A stretch of 64,000 nucleotides of DNA from a virus. A program made the translations under genes and the position numbers. Of this stretch, positions 24,387 to 33,438 are shown in pieces. The DNA lies in the IMG/VR virus record IMGVR_UViG_3300035698_035366, positions 62,001-126,000 of that record. One strand, given 5' to 3'. Under the pieces are notes generated by a model, which saw only the letters and a program-made list of their open reading frames with translations, had not been told where the DNA came from and searched no databases. Numbering within the stretch: the first letter of the stretch is position 1; each line of letters opens with the position of its first letter.

Positions 24387-25118
24387 ATGTTAATACTTAA
24401 AGATATAATTGGTAAGCATTTGAATATATTCATTATGTCTACCTTGATGGTTTCTTTTGTGGTTGGAATGCTTTCAGTAAGCCAATTTATCAAACAAGGA
24501 GCCAAGATGGAATTAGCAAATTTACCAGAATATTTAACCCCTGTACCAATTAAGGCAGTTGATTCTGTACAAATAACAAGTATAGAAGACCTGAATTTTG
24601 TAGATAATTTTGATAGCAACAAGCACGCCATGCGCTATGCTACCCAGAAACAACAAAAAGCTATCGATTGTCTTTCAGTAACACTTTTCCTCGAAGCGCG
24701 TAATCAATCACGTAAAGGGGTTATTGCGGTTGGTCGGGTAATTAAGAATAGAGTAGGTGATCCAAGATGGCCTAATACAGTTTGTCAGGTAGTTGAACAG
24801 GGACCAAAACAACAAAGCTGGAAGGATAAATCAATAATGATCCTTCGAAAAAATAAATGCCAATTTTCAGCTCTTTGCGACGGAAAACCCGATGACCCAT
24901 TAGAATTTATGTTTACCAAAGATGGTGAGCTTATTGAACTTGAACGTGAAGCTTGGGAAAATAGCTATCAAATAGCAAAGGATATTGTTTTATATGATCG
25001 CTATAAGGGAGTAGTTCATGGTGCAACCAATTACCACGCTAGTTATGTTAACCCAAATTGGAAGAACGTTAGGCGTGTAGCAATAATAGACGATCATCTC
25101 TTTTATATTAAAAAATAG
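24387..25118 (+). CDS. SleB/CwlJ-type cell wall hydrolase with N-terminal membrane anchor (endolysin)
   Basis: The product has 243 residues. Residues 13-35 (LNIFIMSTLMVSFVVGMLSV) form a membrane segment that may act as a signal anchor. The catalytic domain carries CLSVTLFLEARNQSRKGVIA with the essential Glu and ends in VVHGATNYHASYVNPNW, both typical of SleB-type hydrolases. It cleaves peptidoglycan at lysis. It has its own promoter, and a candidate holin gene follows. Confidence 0.87.
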   Translation: MLILKDIIGKHLNIFIMSTLMVSFVVGMLSVSQFIKQGAKMELANLPEYLTPVPIKAVDSVQITSIEDLNFVDNFDSNKHAMRYATQKQQKAIDCLSVTLFLEARNQSRKGVIAVGRVIKNRVGDPRWPNTVCQVVEQGPKQQSWKDKSIMILRKNKCQFSALCDGKPDDPLEFMFTKDGELIELEREAWENSYQIAKDIVLYDRYKGVVHGATNYHASYVNPNWKNVRRVAIIDDHLFYIKK

Positions 25119-25125
25119 AATAATT

Positions 25126-25133
25126 GATAAATA
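25126..25133 (+). promoter_or_regulatory. Late promoter box (GATAAATA)
   Basis: The box lies 21 bases before ATG 25154, with AAGGAG between. Confidence 0.4.
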
Positions 25134-25153
25134 ATGCGATAAGGAGTCGTATT

Positions 25154-25423
25154 ATGGAAGATCTCTCACAATTTGCCAGTGTTTTTATAGGATTCTCAGC
25201 ACTATTAATAACGGGTATAACTGCATTATTTGGTGTTGTTAAATATCTATTGTCGATAATCCGAAAAGCTACCGAAGGCAGCGCCATCATCCACGCTGAA
25301 CTAGACATCAAAATTCAAAAATTAGATGAACTTATGCGAGATCGAACTGCCGAAATATCATCGAGAGTTACTCGTTTAGAGACAATTGATGAAGTCAACC
25401 AAAGACCAATACCACCTGAATAA
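25154..25423 (+). CDS. Small membrane protein, holin-like candidate
   Basis: The 89-residue protein starts MEDLSQFASVFIGFSALLIT. One strong membrane segment (residues 8-33) is followed by a charged coiled coil (ELDIKIQKLDELMRDRTAEI). It lies directly after the SleB endolysin and ends at a bidirectional terminator. The topology suits a pinholin, antiholin or inner-membrane lysis accessory; no family match. AAGGAG precedes ATG 25154, so the longer frame was not used. Confidence 0.6.
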   Translation: MEDLSQFASVFIGFSALLITGITALFGVVKYLLSIIRKATEGSAIIHAELDIKIQKLDELMRDRTAEISSRVTRLETIDEVNQRPIPPE

Positions 25424-25434
25424 TAGACAAAAAG

Positions 25435-25463
25435 AAACCCGGGATTATTAATCCCGGGTTTTT
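25435..25463. terminator. Bidirectional rho-independent terminator
   Basis: AAACCCGGGAT pairs with ATCCCGGGTTT, with A and T runs on both sides. It separates the endolysin unit (plus) from the EF-G gene (minus). Confidence 0.85.
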
Positions 25464-25485
25464 AGTGTTTGGGTATTTTTTTATA

Positions 25486-27609
25486 TTAAGCGTCTGTTGC
25501 GATTATTTCATCAACAATGTTCTTTGGTACTTCTGTATATTTTTCAAGATGCATTGTAAATGTTGCGCGCCCTGAAGTCATACTCCGTAATGCAGTCATA
25601 TAGCCAAACATTTCCGAAAGTGGAACGTTTGCTTCTACAACAACTGCGCTACCACGTGCATCTTGTCCAAGAATTAATCCACGACGTCGACTAATATCAC
25701 CAATAACGTCTCCTAGGTAATCATTCGGAGTAACCACTTCAACCATCATCAATGGTTCAAGTAGAACTGGTCCGGCTTTTTTAGCAGCTTCTCGGAAGCA
25801 AGCCTTCGCCGCAATTTCGAACGCAAGAGCACTAGAATCAACATCATGATATTTTCCGTCGATTAGTGTCACTTTAAAGTCCAAAGTTGGATAACCAGCG
25901 ACAACACCGCTCTTGCCTTGTTCTCTAAAACCATCTTCAACGGCTGGGACGTATTCTCTTGGAACATTACCACCCGTAACAAGATTTTCGAACGAATAAC
26001 CAGCACCTGGTTCATTTGGACCAATTGTAACCTTAATTTCAGCAAACTGTCCTGAACCACCAGACTGCTTACGGTGAGTATAAGTATGCTCGACGTCCCT
26101 CGTTAATGTTTCACGATAAGCAACTTTTGGCTTACCGATGTTACATGCAACATCGTATTCACGCATCATGCGGTCGATAATAATGTCTAGGTGTAGTTCA
26201 CCCATACCACTAAGAATGGTTTGCCCGGACTCTTCATCGAGCTTTAGACGCAAGCTTGGATCTTCCTTGCCGAGCTTATTGAGTGCAATGCCCATCTTCT
26301 GCTGGTCAGCTTTGGTTTTTGGTTCAACCGCAATATCAATCACTGGTTCAGGAAAGATCATTCGTTCAAGCACGCATGGTTTATTAATATCACATAATGT
26401 ATCACCAGTCGTAGAGTCCTTTAGACCAACGAACGCAACAATGTCACCCGCCACCACACCGTCAATATTTTCACGACTATTGGCATGCATTTCAACGATG
26501 CGACCAAGACGTTCATTTTTTCCTCGTGTTGAATTTAGTACCGTAGTTCCGGAACTGGCTGTACCAGAATAAACACGGGCGAATGCGAGAGAACCGAATT
26601 TGTCTTCAATAATTTTGAAAACAAGCGCACTAAATGGCTCATTGTCTGAAGATTTTCGAACTCCACTAACTTCACCATCTTCATCGACTGTATTGATATT
26701 ATCAACATCGGTTGGTGCTGGCATATAATCAACGACTGCGTCAAGTAATGGCTGAACGCCTTTATTCTTGAAAGCAGAACCGCACAGGATTGGTACAAAT
26801 AACCCATTAACTGTACCCTTTCGGATGCACTTAATTAATGTATCAAAATCCAAATCACCATTTTCAAAATATGATTCCATAGCATCATCATCGGCGCCAG
26901 CAGCATCTTCGATTAGTTTTTCGCGAAGTTCTGTGATACGCTCAATAACGTCTTTATCTTCCGCAATCAAATCCATATCTGCAATTCGTTTGGAAAATTC
27001 ATCGCTGGTTACATCAACTTCATCCCATGTCGCTCCCAAATCTTCACCATGATAAAACAGTCCTTTCATAGTGACAAGGTTCACAATCCCTTCGAATTTT
27101 TCTTCAGAACCCATAGGAAGTTGTGTAATAAGCGGCGTAGCAGCAAGACGGCTTTCAATCATGTCAACACACCGCATGAAGCTGGCACCATCACGGTCCA
27201 TCTTGTTAATAAAACACATACGGGGAACGTTGTATTGATCAGCTAAACGCCAATTTGTTTCGGACTGTGGCTCAACCCCAGCAACACCGTCAAAAACAAC
27301 AACAGCACCATCAAGCACGCGAAGTGAACGATTTACCTCAATCGTGAAGTCAACGTGTCCTGGAGTATCGATAATATTGATTTGATGATCTCGCCAGAAG
27401 ACAGTAGTTGCAGCGGAGGTAATAGTAATACCACGCTCTTGCTCTTGTGCCATATAATCAGTGGTGGCGGCGCCATCATGTACTTCACCAATTTTATGGC
27501 CCTTTCCGGTGTAGTATAGAATACGTTCGGTTGTGGTGGTTTTACCTGCATCGACGTGGGCGATAATACCAATATTCCGGTACATATTCAAGGGTTTATT
27601 GCGAGCCAT
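25486..27609 (-). CDS. fusA: Translation elongation factor G
   Basis: The 707-residue protein is a full-length canonical EF-G. G domain: [19 protein letters not shown] (P-loop), [10 protein letters not shown] (switch I), DTPGHVDF (G3), NKMD (G4), and [10 protein letters not shown]. Domains II-V follow, with [20 protein letters not shown] and RRRGLILGQ near the C-terminus. It catalyses ribosome translocation. All GTPase motifs are intact, so it should be active. It is unusual in a phage genome. It is expressed from a minus-strand promoter at 27655-27685 that includes a TATAAATA late box. Confidence 0.97.
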   Translation of the reverse strand: MARNKPLNMYRNIGIIAHVDAGKTTTTERILYYTGKGHKIGEVHDGAATTDYMAQEQERGITITSAATTVFWRDHQINIIDTPGHVDFTIEVNRSLRVLDGAVVVFDGVAGVEPQSETNWRLADQYNVPRMCFINKMDRDGASFMRCVDMIESRLAATPLITQLPMGSEEKFEGIVNLVTMKGLFYHGEDLGATWDEVDVTSDEFSKRIADMDLIAEDKDVIERITELREKLIEDAAGADDDAMESYFENGDLDFDTLIKCIRKGTVNGLFVPILCGSAFKNKGVQPLLDAVVDYMPAPTDVDNINTVDEDGEVSGVRKSSDNEPFSALVFKIIEDKFGSLAFARVYSGTASSGTTVLNSTRGKNERLGRIVEMHANSRENIDGVVAGDIVAFVGLKDSTTGDTLCDINKPCVLERMIFPEPVIDIAVEPKTKADQQKMGIALNKLGKEDPSLRLKLDEESGQTILSGMGELHLDIIIDRMMREYDVACNIGKPKVAYRETLTRDVEHTYTHRKQSGGSGQFAEIKVTIGPNEPGAGYSFENLVTGGNVPREYVPAVEDGFREQGKSGVVAGYPTLDFKVTLIDGKYHDVDSSALAFEIAAKACFREAAKKAGPVLLEPLMMVEVVTPNDYLGDVIGDISRRRGLILGQDARGSAVVVEANVPLSEMFGYMTALRSMTSGRATFTMHLEKYTEVPKNIVDEIIATDA

Positions 27610-27654
27610 AAAAATTCTCCTGCGCGTTTCAATTAATAGTGTATTTATGTTGTC

Positions 27655-27685
27655 TATTTATAGCATATTCAAAGCTAAATTTCAA
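27655..27685 (-). promoter_or_regulatory. Promoter of the EF-G gene with late box TATAAATA
   Basis: On the minus strand TATAAATA (27655-27662) is followed by a leader of about 40 bases and GGAGA before the ATG. TTGAAA (27680-27685) lies 17 bases upstream, so sigma70-type use is also possible. Confidence 0.6.
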
Positions 27686-27726
27686 TTAATTAAATATGTA
27701 TATTAAACATATGAAAGGAATCTATT

Positions 27727-28032
27727 ATGAACGAGTTAACTGTACTGCATTCAATGATCGCCATTGAAATTACTGAAAAAGAAAGAAAGTCCGATGGTGG
27801 TATCTTTCTACCAGATGCCCATGAGGTTCTTCCAATGGAGGGCGTAGTGTCTTCCCTTGGGATTGGAAGCTGGGTTGAAAATGAAAAAACTGGAACCCTT
27901 GAAAGAGATACTTTTCAGGTTAAGGTTGGTGACCACGTTATTTTCTCTCCGAACACACCAATTGAATTGGAAGTTGGTGAGAAAAAATATTATCTGCTAG
28001 AAGAAAAGAATATTATTGGAATTATTGTATGA
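27727..28032 (+). CDS. GroES-like co-chaperonin
   Basis: The 101-residue protein has the Cpn10 fold pattern: an N-terminal strand, the mobile-loop region EKERKSDGGIFLPD, the GVVSSLGIG turn, then VKVGDHVIFSPNTPIELEVG and a terminal strand (NIIGIIV). T4 encodes an analogue (gp31) needed to fold the capsid protein with host GroEL; a similar role is likely. It overlaps the next gene by 4 bases. AAAGGA precedes the ATG. Confidence 0.88.
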   Translation: MNELTVLHSMIAIEITEKERKSDGGIFLPDAHEVLPMEGVVSSLGIGSWVENEKTGTLERDTFQVKVGDHVIFSPNTPIELEVGEKKYYLLEEKNIIGIIV

Positions 28033-29291
28033 TTCGAATCATTGGTGATATAATGTTAGACCGTTGGGTCATTGGGTCAACTGACCGTATATCGCCAGAA
28101 GCGCCTGTTTTGATATTAAGAAAAGAGATGATTACGTCATCACCTGGCGGTGCTGCCAATCTTGCTATCAATTTAGCAAACATAATAGATGAAGAAATCC
28201 AATTATGTGGTGCTGTTGCAATAGGTAATGAATTGACAGACCTTGTTAAGGGGTTGGATGAATACCCAAACATCCAACCTTGGTTTGATTCTGATCACCC
28301 AATAACAACAACAAAAACCCGTTTTATGGATAACAGTGGGCATTACCTCCTCCGTGTAGATAATGAAGAAAAATATACAAAACAAACCTGCACAAGCAAT
28401 ATGACTAGCGTGTTAGCAAAAAATGATATTGTATTAATAAGTGATTATAATAAAGGCGTTATACAATTTGACACAACACTTCGGATCTTAAAGCAAACGC
28501 CTTATGTGTTTGTCGATCCCAAGCAACCCCCATCTTTTTATCGGGGAGCATTTTTAGTAAAACCAAACATGGTTGAATATGAAGCTTGGAATGGTAAATT
28601 TGAAATTGATTCAGCGTTATCGTTTATGAATAGTTTTTCTTGGACATGGTTAGTGGTGACGGCGAGTAGTGATGGGATGCACGTTTTGAATAAAGATGGG
28701 AACTACCATCATTTCAAATCAACAGCCCATGAAGTTGCTGATGTAACTGGTGCTGGTGACACCGTTCTTGCGGTAATATCGTATTGTTTTAACAACGGAA
28801 TGGATATTCCTGAGGCTTGTAAATTAGCTTGTCATGCAGCATCAAAGGGAGTTGAACGTCGAGGGGTTTCTCCGGTCCGCCCCGAAGATTTGATATTGGA
28901 CCAAGTTGTTTTTACGAACGGCGTGTTTGATATTTTGCACACGGGTCATCTTGAGCTCTTAAAATTCTGTAAAGAACAAGGAAAGAAATTAATTGTTGGT
29001 TTGAATAGTGATGAAAGCGTCAAGCGTCTCAAAGGGCCTTCTAGACCGATAAATAACATTGATGCTCGTCGATCCCAAATTGAAGCGTTACCATGGGTTG
29101 ACGAAGTCGTTGTTTTTGAAGAAGACTCACCGTACGAAATCTTACAGGAAATTCGTCCTGATATTATCGTAAAGGGTGGCGATTATACAGAAGATGAAGT
29201 CGTTGGTAAGGAATTAGCAAAAGTTATTATCTATCCAACGGTTGACAATTACTCAAGTTCTGCTATAATTAAGCGTACAGAGGAAAAATAG
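28029..29291 (+). CDS. hldE: Bifunctional heptose kinase/adenylyltransferase-like enzyme (HldE-type)
   Basis: The product has 420 residues. N-terminal PfkB-type kinase (about 1-285): GDIMLDRWVIGSTDRISPEA, SSPGGAANLAINLA and the catalytic DVTGAGDTVLAV. C-terminal nucleotidyltransferase (about 295-420): FTNGVFDILHTGHLELLKFC with the HTGH motif, and IVKGGDYTEDEVVG. This matches HldE of ADP-heptose synthesis (LPS core precursor) over its length, slightly shorter than bacterial forms. It starts within the GroES-like gene and is followed after 1 base by the CCA enzyme gene. Confidence 0.88.
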   Translation: MIRIIGDIMLDRWVIGSTDRISPEAPVLILRKEMITSSPGGAANLAINLANIIDEEIQLCGAVAIGNELTDLVKGLDEYPNIQPWFDSDHPITTTKTRFMDNSGHYLLRVDNEEKYTKQTCTSNMTSVLAKNDIVLISDYNKGVIQFDTTLRILKQTPYVFVDPKQPPSFYRGAFLVKPNMVEYEAWNGKFEIDSALSFMNSFSWTWLVVTASSDGMHVLNKDGNYHHFKSTAHEVADVTGAGDTVLAVISYCFNNGMDIPEACKLACHAASKGVERRGVSPVRPEDLILDQVVFTNGVFDILHTGHLELLKFCKEQGKKLIVGLNSDESVKRLKGPSRPINNIDARRSQIEALPWVDEVVVFEEDSPYEILQEIRPDIIVKGGDYTEDEVVGKELAKVIIYPTVDNYSSSAIIKRTEEK

Positions 29292-29292
29292 A

Positions 29293-30501
29293 ATGAGAAT
29301 TGCAATGTTTGAAGATCGAACAACCGCTCACGTGGATGCCAGTACAATCGTCACGCCTGATATGCTGACGATTCGAAGAGCATTTCAGGAAGCAGGGCAT
29401 GAACTCCGTATTGTTGGTGGAACAGTCCGTGATCTTCTTCTTGGGAAAGACCCCAAGGACATCGACTTCGCAACAACGGCCACACCTGAAGAAATGAAAG
29501 AAATCTTTGAGAACAATGGTTTCTCTTGGATCCCAACAGGTGAGCAGCACGGAACGTTGACAGTTCTTGGTACCAAAGACCGTGAACCGTTTGAGGTTAC
29601 AACCCTGCGTATTGACACCAATCAAGATGGTCGTCATGCTGATGTAGAGTTCACTCGCTCATGGGAAAAAGATGCATCCCGCCGTGATCTTACCTACAAT
29701 GCAATGAGCATGGATTTTGATGGAAACGTTTTTGATTACAACGGTGGTCTCGCTGATCTACAAAGCGAAACGACGCGATTTGTTGGTTCACCCGATGAGC
29801 GTGTTCGAGAAGATTTCCTGCGTATTCTCCGCTTTTTCCGTTTCCAATCTCGTTTTGCACACGATATTCCTGATGACGAGCTTTTGGCTATCAAAAATAA
29901 CGTTGACGGCCTCCGCAATATCAGTGGAGAGCGGATGTGGATGGAGATGAGTAAAATTCTTAGTGGAAACACCGAAAAGTTGGCGGCTATCATCGACACT
30001 ATGCAAAACCTCAACGTCCTGGACGCAATTGGCTTCGCTCGAAAGGTCAATGCAAATGACGTTGAGCTAGTTCGAAAGCTTACTGATAATCCAGTTACAG
30101 TCCTTGTGGCACTGGTAAAAACGCATGATGGTTTCAACCGCCTGGCGGATAAGTGGAAGATGAGTAGTGCTGAGCGCAACCTCGGTGAGTTTATCCTTGA
30201 TAATCTTTTTGAAAACATCGGTGTTCAAGAAGCTGAAGACATGCTCACTGACAAAGTTGATCCAGCATGGATCCAAGAACTGTTTGCAGCGAAGGGGAAG
30301 CCCAATCCCGTGGCTACTTTCACTCCAACAAAATTCCCAGTGACAGGTGGAGACCTAATCGCTCAGGGTCACAAACCGGGACCAGAAATGGGCAATACGC
30401 TCAAGTTTTTGAATCAGGAATGGAAGAAGAGTCGTTTTTCTCTTTCAAAGGACGAGTTGCTTCGTTTGAGCAAACCGGCGAGCAAAACCATTCAACGGTA
30501 A
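29293..30501 (+). CDS. cca: CCA-adding tRNA nucleotidyltransferase (class II)
   Basis: The product has 402 residues. The head domain shows LRIVGGTVRDLLLGKDPKDIDFATTATPEE, the GG(x)nDxD signature. SRRDLTYNAMSMD and VREDFLRILRFFRF match the neck motifs. It adds or repairs the CCA end of tRNAs (or is a poly(A) polymerase of the same family; the sequence does not fully separate them). No tRNA gene is visible in this window. The last 100 bases overlap an antisense frame. Confidence 0.9.
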   Translation: MRIAMFEDRTTAHVDASTIVTPDMLTIRRAFQEAGHELRIVGGTVRDLLLGKDPKDIDFATTATPEEMKEIFENNGFSWIPTGEQHGTLTVLGTKDREPFEVTTLRIDTNQDGRHADVEFTRSWEKDASRRDLTYNAMSMDFDGNVFDYNGGLADLQSETTRFVGSPDERVREDFLRILRFFRFQSRFAHDIPDDELLAIKNNVDGLRNISGERMWMEMSKILSGNTEKLAAIIDTMQNLNVLDAIGFARKVNANDVELVRKLTDNPVTVLVALVKTHDGFNRLADKWKMSSAERNLGEFILDNLFENIGVQEAEDMLTDKVDPAWIQELFAAKGKPNPVATFTPTKFPVTGGDLIAQGHKPGPEMGNTLKFLNQEWKKSRFSLSKDELLRLSKPASKTIQR

Positions 30502-30682
30502 TCTCATCGTTGATAACTTTCTGCAATTCTTCCATTGACAACGGATTGACTTTTTCACGACGATTATAGAGTGGCATACCGAGATCATTTTCTCGGTACC
30601 ATTCTTTGTCATATTTTTTGGCACAATGATCACACTGTAACCGCCCCCAAAGATCAGGGCGAAATAATATTGTTGAAAACAC
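30401..30682 (-). CDS. Small zinc-ribbon-like protein (convergent overlap with cca)
   Basis: The 93-residue frame holds two Cys pairs, LQCDHCAKKYDKEWY and WFCSPVCSN, spaced as in a zinc ribbon. Its 3' third overlaps the end of the cca gene on the other strand. No promoter was identified on the minus strand; the divergent TTGACA promoter at 30683 abuts its start. The Cys pattern argues for a real gene, the overlap against. Confidence 0.45.
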   Translation of the reverse strand: MFSTILFRPDLWGRLQCDHCAKKYDKEWYRENDLGMPLYNRREKVNPLSMEELQKVINDEITVEWFCSPVCSNEATRPLKEKNDSSSIPDSKT

Positions 30683-30710
30683 TTGACAACCTCCTATTTT
30701 TAAGTATAAT
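30683..30710 (+). promoter_or_regulatory. Sigma70-like promoter
   Basis: TTGACA (30683-30688), 16-base spacer, TATAAT (30705-30710), 26 bases upstream of ATG 30736. Confidence 0.7.
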
Positions 30711-30735
30711 AGCAGAATGAACAGGAATATTCAAT

Positions 30736-31206
30736 ATGCCAAGTCTTAATCTATCACTAAAACTGAAAAAGGGCGAAAGCTCTGCTGACGCGATCATGCG
30801 GATGCTCAGCGACATTGGTAAAGAACGAGAACCGTCTGAAGAATTTCCTGGCATTAGTGAAGCAGGTATGGTGACAGAAGACGTTTATACGTCTAAAACT
30901 GATAAGGAAATTAAGGAGTTAGCTCTCGAACTTTATCGTGGAGAGATTTTCACTAGTCTACAGCTTCGGGATCTTGAGAGTGAGCTTTCAATGGTATTCA
31001 TGCCTCTTAGGTTCATGGACGAAATTGCAATCAAAATTCTTGTTGAATCTAAGGTGGGGATGTTTTACGCCAAAATGAATCAAGCCGCTCCCCGTTGCAT
31101 TAATGGACTACCAGTCTTCTTCGGAGTAAGTTATATCAACGAAGATGACACGGATCGATTAATGAAAAAGTATAACAAAGTCATTGAACTTATGGAGGAT
31201 TTGTAA
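30736..31206 (+). CDS. Hypothetical protein, 156 residues
   Basis: It begins MPSLNLSLKLKKGESSADAI. The body is mixed alpha/beta with a helical C-terminus (EDDTDRLMKKYNKVIELMED). No known motif. It has its own early-type promoter and is followed by a family-motif gene after 2 bases. Confidence 0.7.
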   Translation: MPSLNLSLKLKKGESSADAIMRMLSDIGKEREPSEEFPGISEAGMVTEDVYTSKTDKEIKELALELYRGEIFTSLQLRDLESELSMVFMPLRFMDEIAIKILVESKVGMFYAKMNQAAPRCINGLPVFFGVSYINEDDTDRLMKKYNKVIELMEDL

Positions 31207-31208
31207 TT

Positions 31209-31520
31209 ATGAAAAAATTGATCGATTCGGAGACATTCCGCAATGAGAAGTCTCTTCCCTTCTATTATATAAAGCTCGAGGAGCGGTTATATTCTGGTAT
31301 GAAACGCGATATCGTCGACAAATGGATTGATGAAAACATTTCCGGAGATTGGTGGTATACTGACGGTCTAACCTACGTATTCTCTACTAAGGAAGATTCG
31401 GTTCTTTTTGCATTGCATTACAAATCGGGATTATTTTCGGCTGATAACGGAAACCTTGAATTCATAAGAGACAATTGGCTTGAAGAACTTAGTGAGTCGT
31501 CGGAGGGTTTGGAAGAGTAA
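31209..31520 (+). CDS. Small protein of the C-terminal-motif family (motif internal)
   Basis: The product has 103 residues. The family motif YVFSTKEDSVLFALHYKSG is followed here by about 25 more residues (LEFIRDNWLEELSESSEGLE). The end overlaps the convergent MscS-like frame by 32 bases. Function unknown. Confidence 0.7.
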   Translation: MKKLIDSETFRNEKSLPFYYIKLEERLYSGMKRDIVDKWIDENISGDWWYTDGLTYVFSTKEDSVLFALHYKSGLFSADNGNLEFIRDNWLEELSESSEGLEE

Positions 31521-31830
31521 TCCTCCGACTTCTTGCCCGAACGATTTTAGCAAGCTTAATTTCTTTCATTTTGGTGTTAGCAACGTAGCGCCATACGGTT
31601 CCATGTTCGTCATCTATTTGGAAAACTGTGTTCCTGATTCCAATAGATATAATGATAGCTTTTTGGTCTTCCAATAAAACATCATCACCGGCTTTGAATT
31701 GCTGGCTTAATTTGAATAATAAGCCAACAACGAAGCTTGTTGCAAGCTCTTTGACAATTAAACTACCGATTAGTGTTATAATCATAGCCATGCCTGCGAT
31801 CTCATTTGGTGTTAAATTTAAGTCTGGCAT
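31489..31830 (-). CDS. Small membrane protein with MscS-like beta domain
   Basis: The product has 113 residues from ATG 31830 (MPDLNLTPNEIAGMAMIITL). One long or two short membrane segments (residues 10-45) are followed by FKAGDDVLLEDQKAIIISIG and VWRYVANTKMKE, which resembles the small beta domain of MscS channels (FxxGDxVxxxxxxGxVxxIxxRxTxxxxxDGxxxxIPN). It would be a minimal MscS-type protein, perhaps modifying host membrane behaviour. The 3' end overlaps the convergent gene. Confidence 0.6.
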   Translation of the reverse strand: MPDLNLTPNEIAGMAMIITLIGSLIVKELATSFVVGLLFKLSQQFKAGDDVLLEDQKAIIISIGIRNTVFQIDDEHGTVWRYVANTKMKEIKLAKIVRARSRRITLPNPPTTH

Positions 31831-31862
31831 TCTTTCTCCTCCATATATTATATATTTATCGC

Positions 31863-31891
31863 TTGACAATAAAAATTAATGAAAGTATAGT
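31863..31891 (+). promoter_or_regulatory. Sigma70-like promoter
   Basis: TTGACA (31863-31868), 17-base spacer, TATAGT (31886-31891), immediately before the ATG at 31898. The transcript would be nearly leaderless unless translation starts at ATG 31919. Confidence 0.6.
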
Positions 31892-31897
31892 AGTTTT

Positions 31898-32263
31898 ATG
31901 GGTAATCGTCTAACAGCCATGCAATGGTCAAAAATCAAAAAAGATTTTCCGGAAATTGCTAAATCAGCAACAAAGGTTATTCTTGATTTTGAAAGCCGTA
32001 TTTTTAAGATTCATTATCGACGGTTTAAGAAATTGAAAAACAAAACACCGGATGGAAAATCCGGTATAATTAATGACACAATGCTTGAAATTATGGATTG
32101 GTGCGAAGAAGTGTTGGATGGTGACTTTTATATCACTGCCTCATCAAACAGCCCATTAACAAGTGAGCGACGTTCAGCAACCTTTTATTTTGCTGAAGAT
32201 AGTGATGCAACCTTGTTTACACTAACCTGGTTGAATAGTAAGGGTATTGTCGATAGCAAGTAG
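31898..32263 (+). CDS. Protein of the C-terminal-motif family
   Basis: The product has 121 residues and ends ATFYFAEDSDATLFTLTWLN then SKGIVDSK. The N-terminal part is helical and basic. ATG 31898 lies very close to its promoter; ATG 31919 (MQWSKIKKDF) is an alternative. Function unknown. Confidence 0.7.
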   Translation: MGNRLTAMQWSKIKKDFPEIAKSATKVILDFESRIFKIHYRRFKKLKNKTPDGKSGIINDTMLEIMDWCEEVLDGDFYITASSNSPLTSERRSATFYFAEDSDATLFTLTWLNSKGIVDSK

Positions 32264-32306
32264 TATAACCAATTGAAATAAAAAGAAACTATTAGATTCC
32301 CAAAGG

Positions 32307-32334
32307 TTGACATCGTCCTATTCTGTGTTATAAT
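32307..32334 (+). promoter_or_regulatory. Sigma70-like promoter
   Basis: TTGACA (32307-32312), 16-base spacer, TATAAT (32329-32334), 30 bases before ATG 32365. Confidence 0.75.
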
Positions 32335-32364
32335 AATGGTACAACAACGGAAAAGGAATACAAA

Positions 32365-33438
32365 ATGGCTAAAGCTTCCAAGATTTCAACAAAGATTTTG
32401 ATCGAAGAATCGTATGGCAAACTTCCGACGCTCAAGGGCCTCGAAGTTGGTACTTCAGAATATCGTCTCGCTAACGCCCGTATGCTCAATTGGGTTAATG
32501 TGATGTTCGAAACATCGGAACTCAAAAAAATATTTGTTAAGCGCGAAGGTGTGAAGTTTTCCGACGTACCGGATTACGAATTCAAAACCCTTGGAGCACT
32601 GTCCCACTTCCTTGATAACGGCGAAGAACTGTCCGTCGATGCAATGGAATGGTACGACCGGAAGGTTTCAGAAATTGTTGAAAAATACAATTTGAACGAG
32701 GTAGCGGAAGTTGCTTCCACTCCCGTCGTAAATACGAACCTTTTGACCTACTATAATGCCCGAAATTACCTGGCGGACATGGTTGAAGACCGTACCGTCC
32801 GACGCGAAGATGACAACACTGCATACAATTACCTGGTTGAATTGAAAGGCAATAAGTTTGTCTTCAAGAAATTGAAAGATTATGTCGACGAGGTTATTGC
32901 AGAACTGGTTGATGCCCGCAGCGAAGAAACAGCGGAATACTTTGAGAATGTTTCCGACGAGGCTTTGAACGCAGACCTCGAACAGTACAAGATGCTCAAG
33001 GAAATGTTGTTCAGTATCGAAGAAAACACGAAGGCAACTCGACGCAAGCCGCGCAAGCGAGTGAAGTCTGCAGAAAAAATGACCAAGAACGTCAAATTCA
33101 TGCAGAATGATGATAGCCTGAATATTACTAGTATCAATCCAGGGACCATTGTTGGAGCACAGGCGCTCATGGTGTTCAATGTGAAAACCCGCAAATTGGG
33201 AATGTACTACGCAAAGGACGAATCAGGCCTGGCAATGAAGGGCACGACGGTACAGAACTTTTCTGAGAAGAGTACTGCTAAAACGGTCCGCAAACCGAAC
33301 GATGTGTTGCCGCATTTCCGTAAGGGTACACGGATCCGCAGGTGGGAAACATTGTTTAGTGATATCAATGCAAAGTCCCAATCGCTTACTGGTCGGATCA
33401 ACGCTGATACACTGATTGTTAAGGTACTAAGTGTCTAA
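32365..33438 (+). CDS. Hypothetical phage protein, 357 residues
   Basis: It is markedly GC-richer at third codon positions than its neighbours, suggesting high early expression. Largely helical N-terminal part, a basic linker (RRKPRKRVKSAEK, residues about 222-235), then a C-terminal beta domain with NVKTRKLGMYYAKDESGLAM, which also appears in other phage proteins of unknown role. It ends overlapping the GTG of the next frame by 8 bases. Confidence 0.75.
   Translation: MAKASKISTKILIEESYGKLPTLKGLEVGTSEYRLANARMLNWVNVMFETSELKKIFVKREGVKFSDVPDYEFKTLGALSHFLDNGEELSVDAMEWYDRKVSEIVEKYNLNEVAEVASTPVVNTNLLTYYNARNYLADMVEDRTVRREDDNTAYNYLVELKGNKFVFKKLKDYVDEVIAELVDARSEETAEYFENVSDEALNADLEQYKMLKEMLFSIEENTKATRRKPRKRVKSAEKMTKNVKFMQNDDSLNITSINPGTIVGAQALMVFNVKTRKLGMYYAKDESGLAMKGTTVQNFSEKSTAKTVRKPNDVLPHFRKGTRIRRWETLFSDINAKSQSLTGRINADTLIVKVLSV

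Noticed and set aside
25486-27609. Host contamination or chimeric assembly explaining the EF-G gene
   Set aside because: The gene is flanked by a phage-style bidirectional terminator and a TATAAATA late box, with phage genes directly on both sides and no other host ribosomal genes (rpsL, rpsG, tuf).
29351-30276. Several minus-strand frames opposite the cca gene
   Set aside because: Antisense shadows; sequence quality poor. Only the frame at 30401-30682 with paired Cys motifs was kept, at low confidence.
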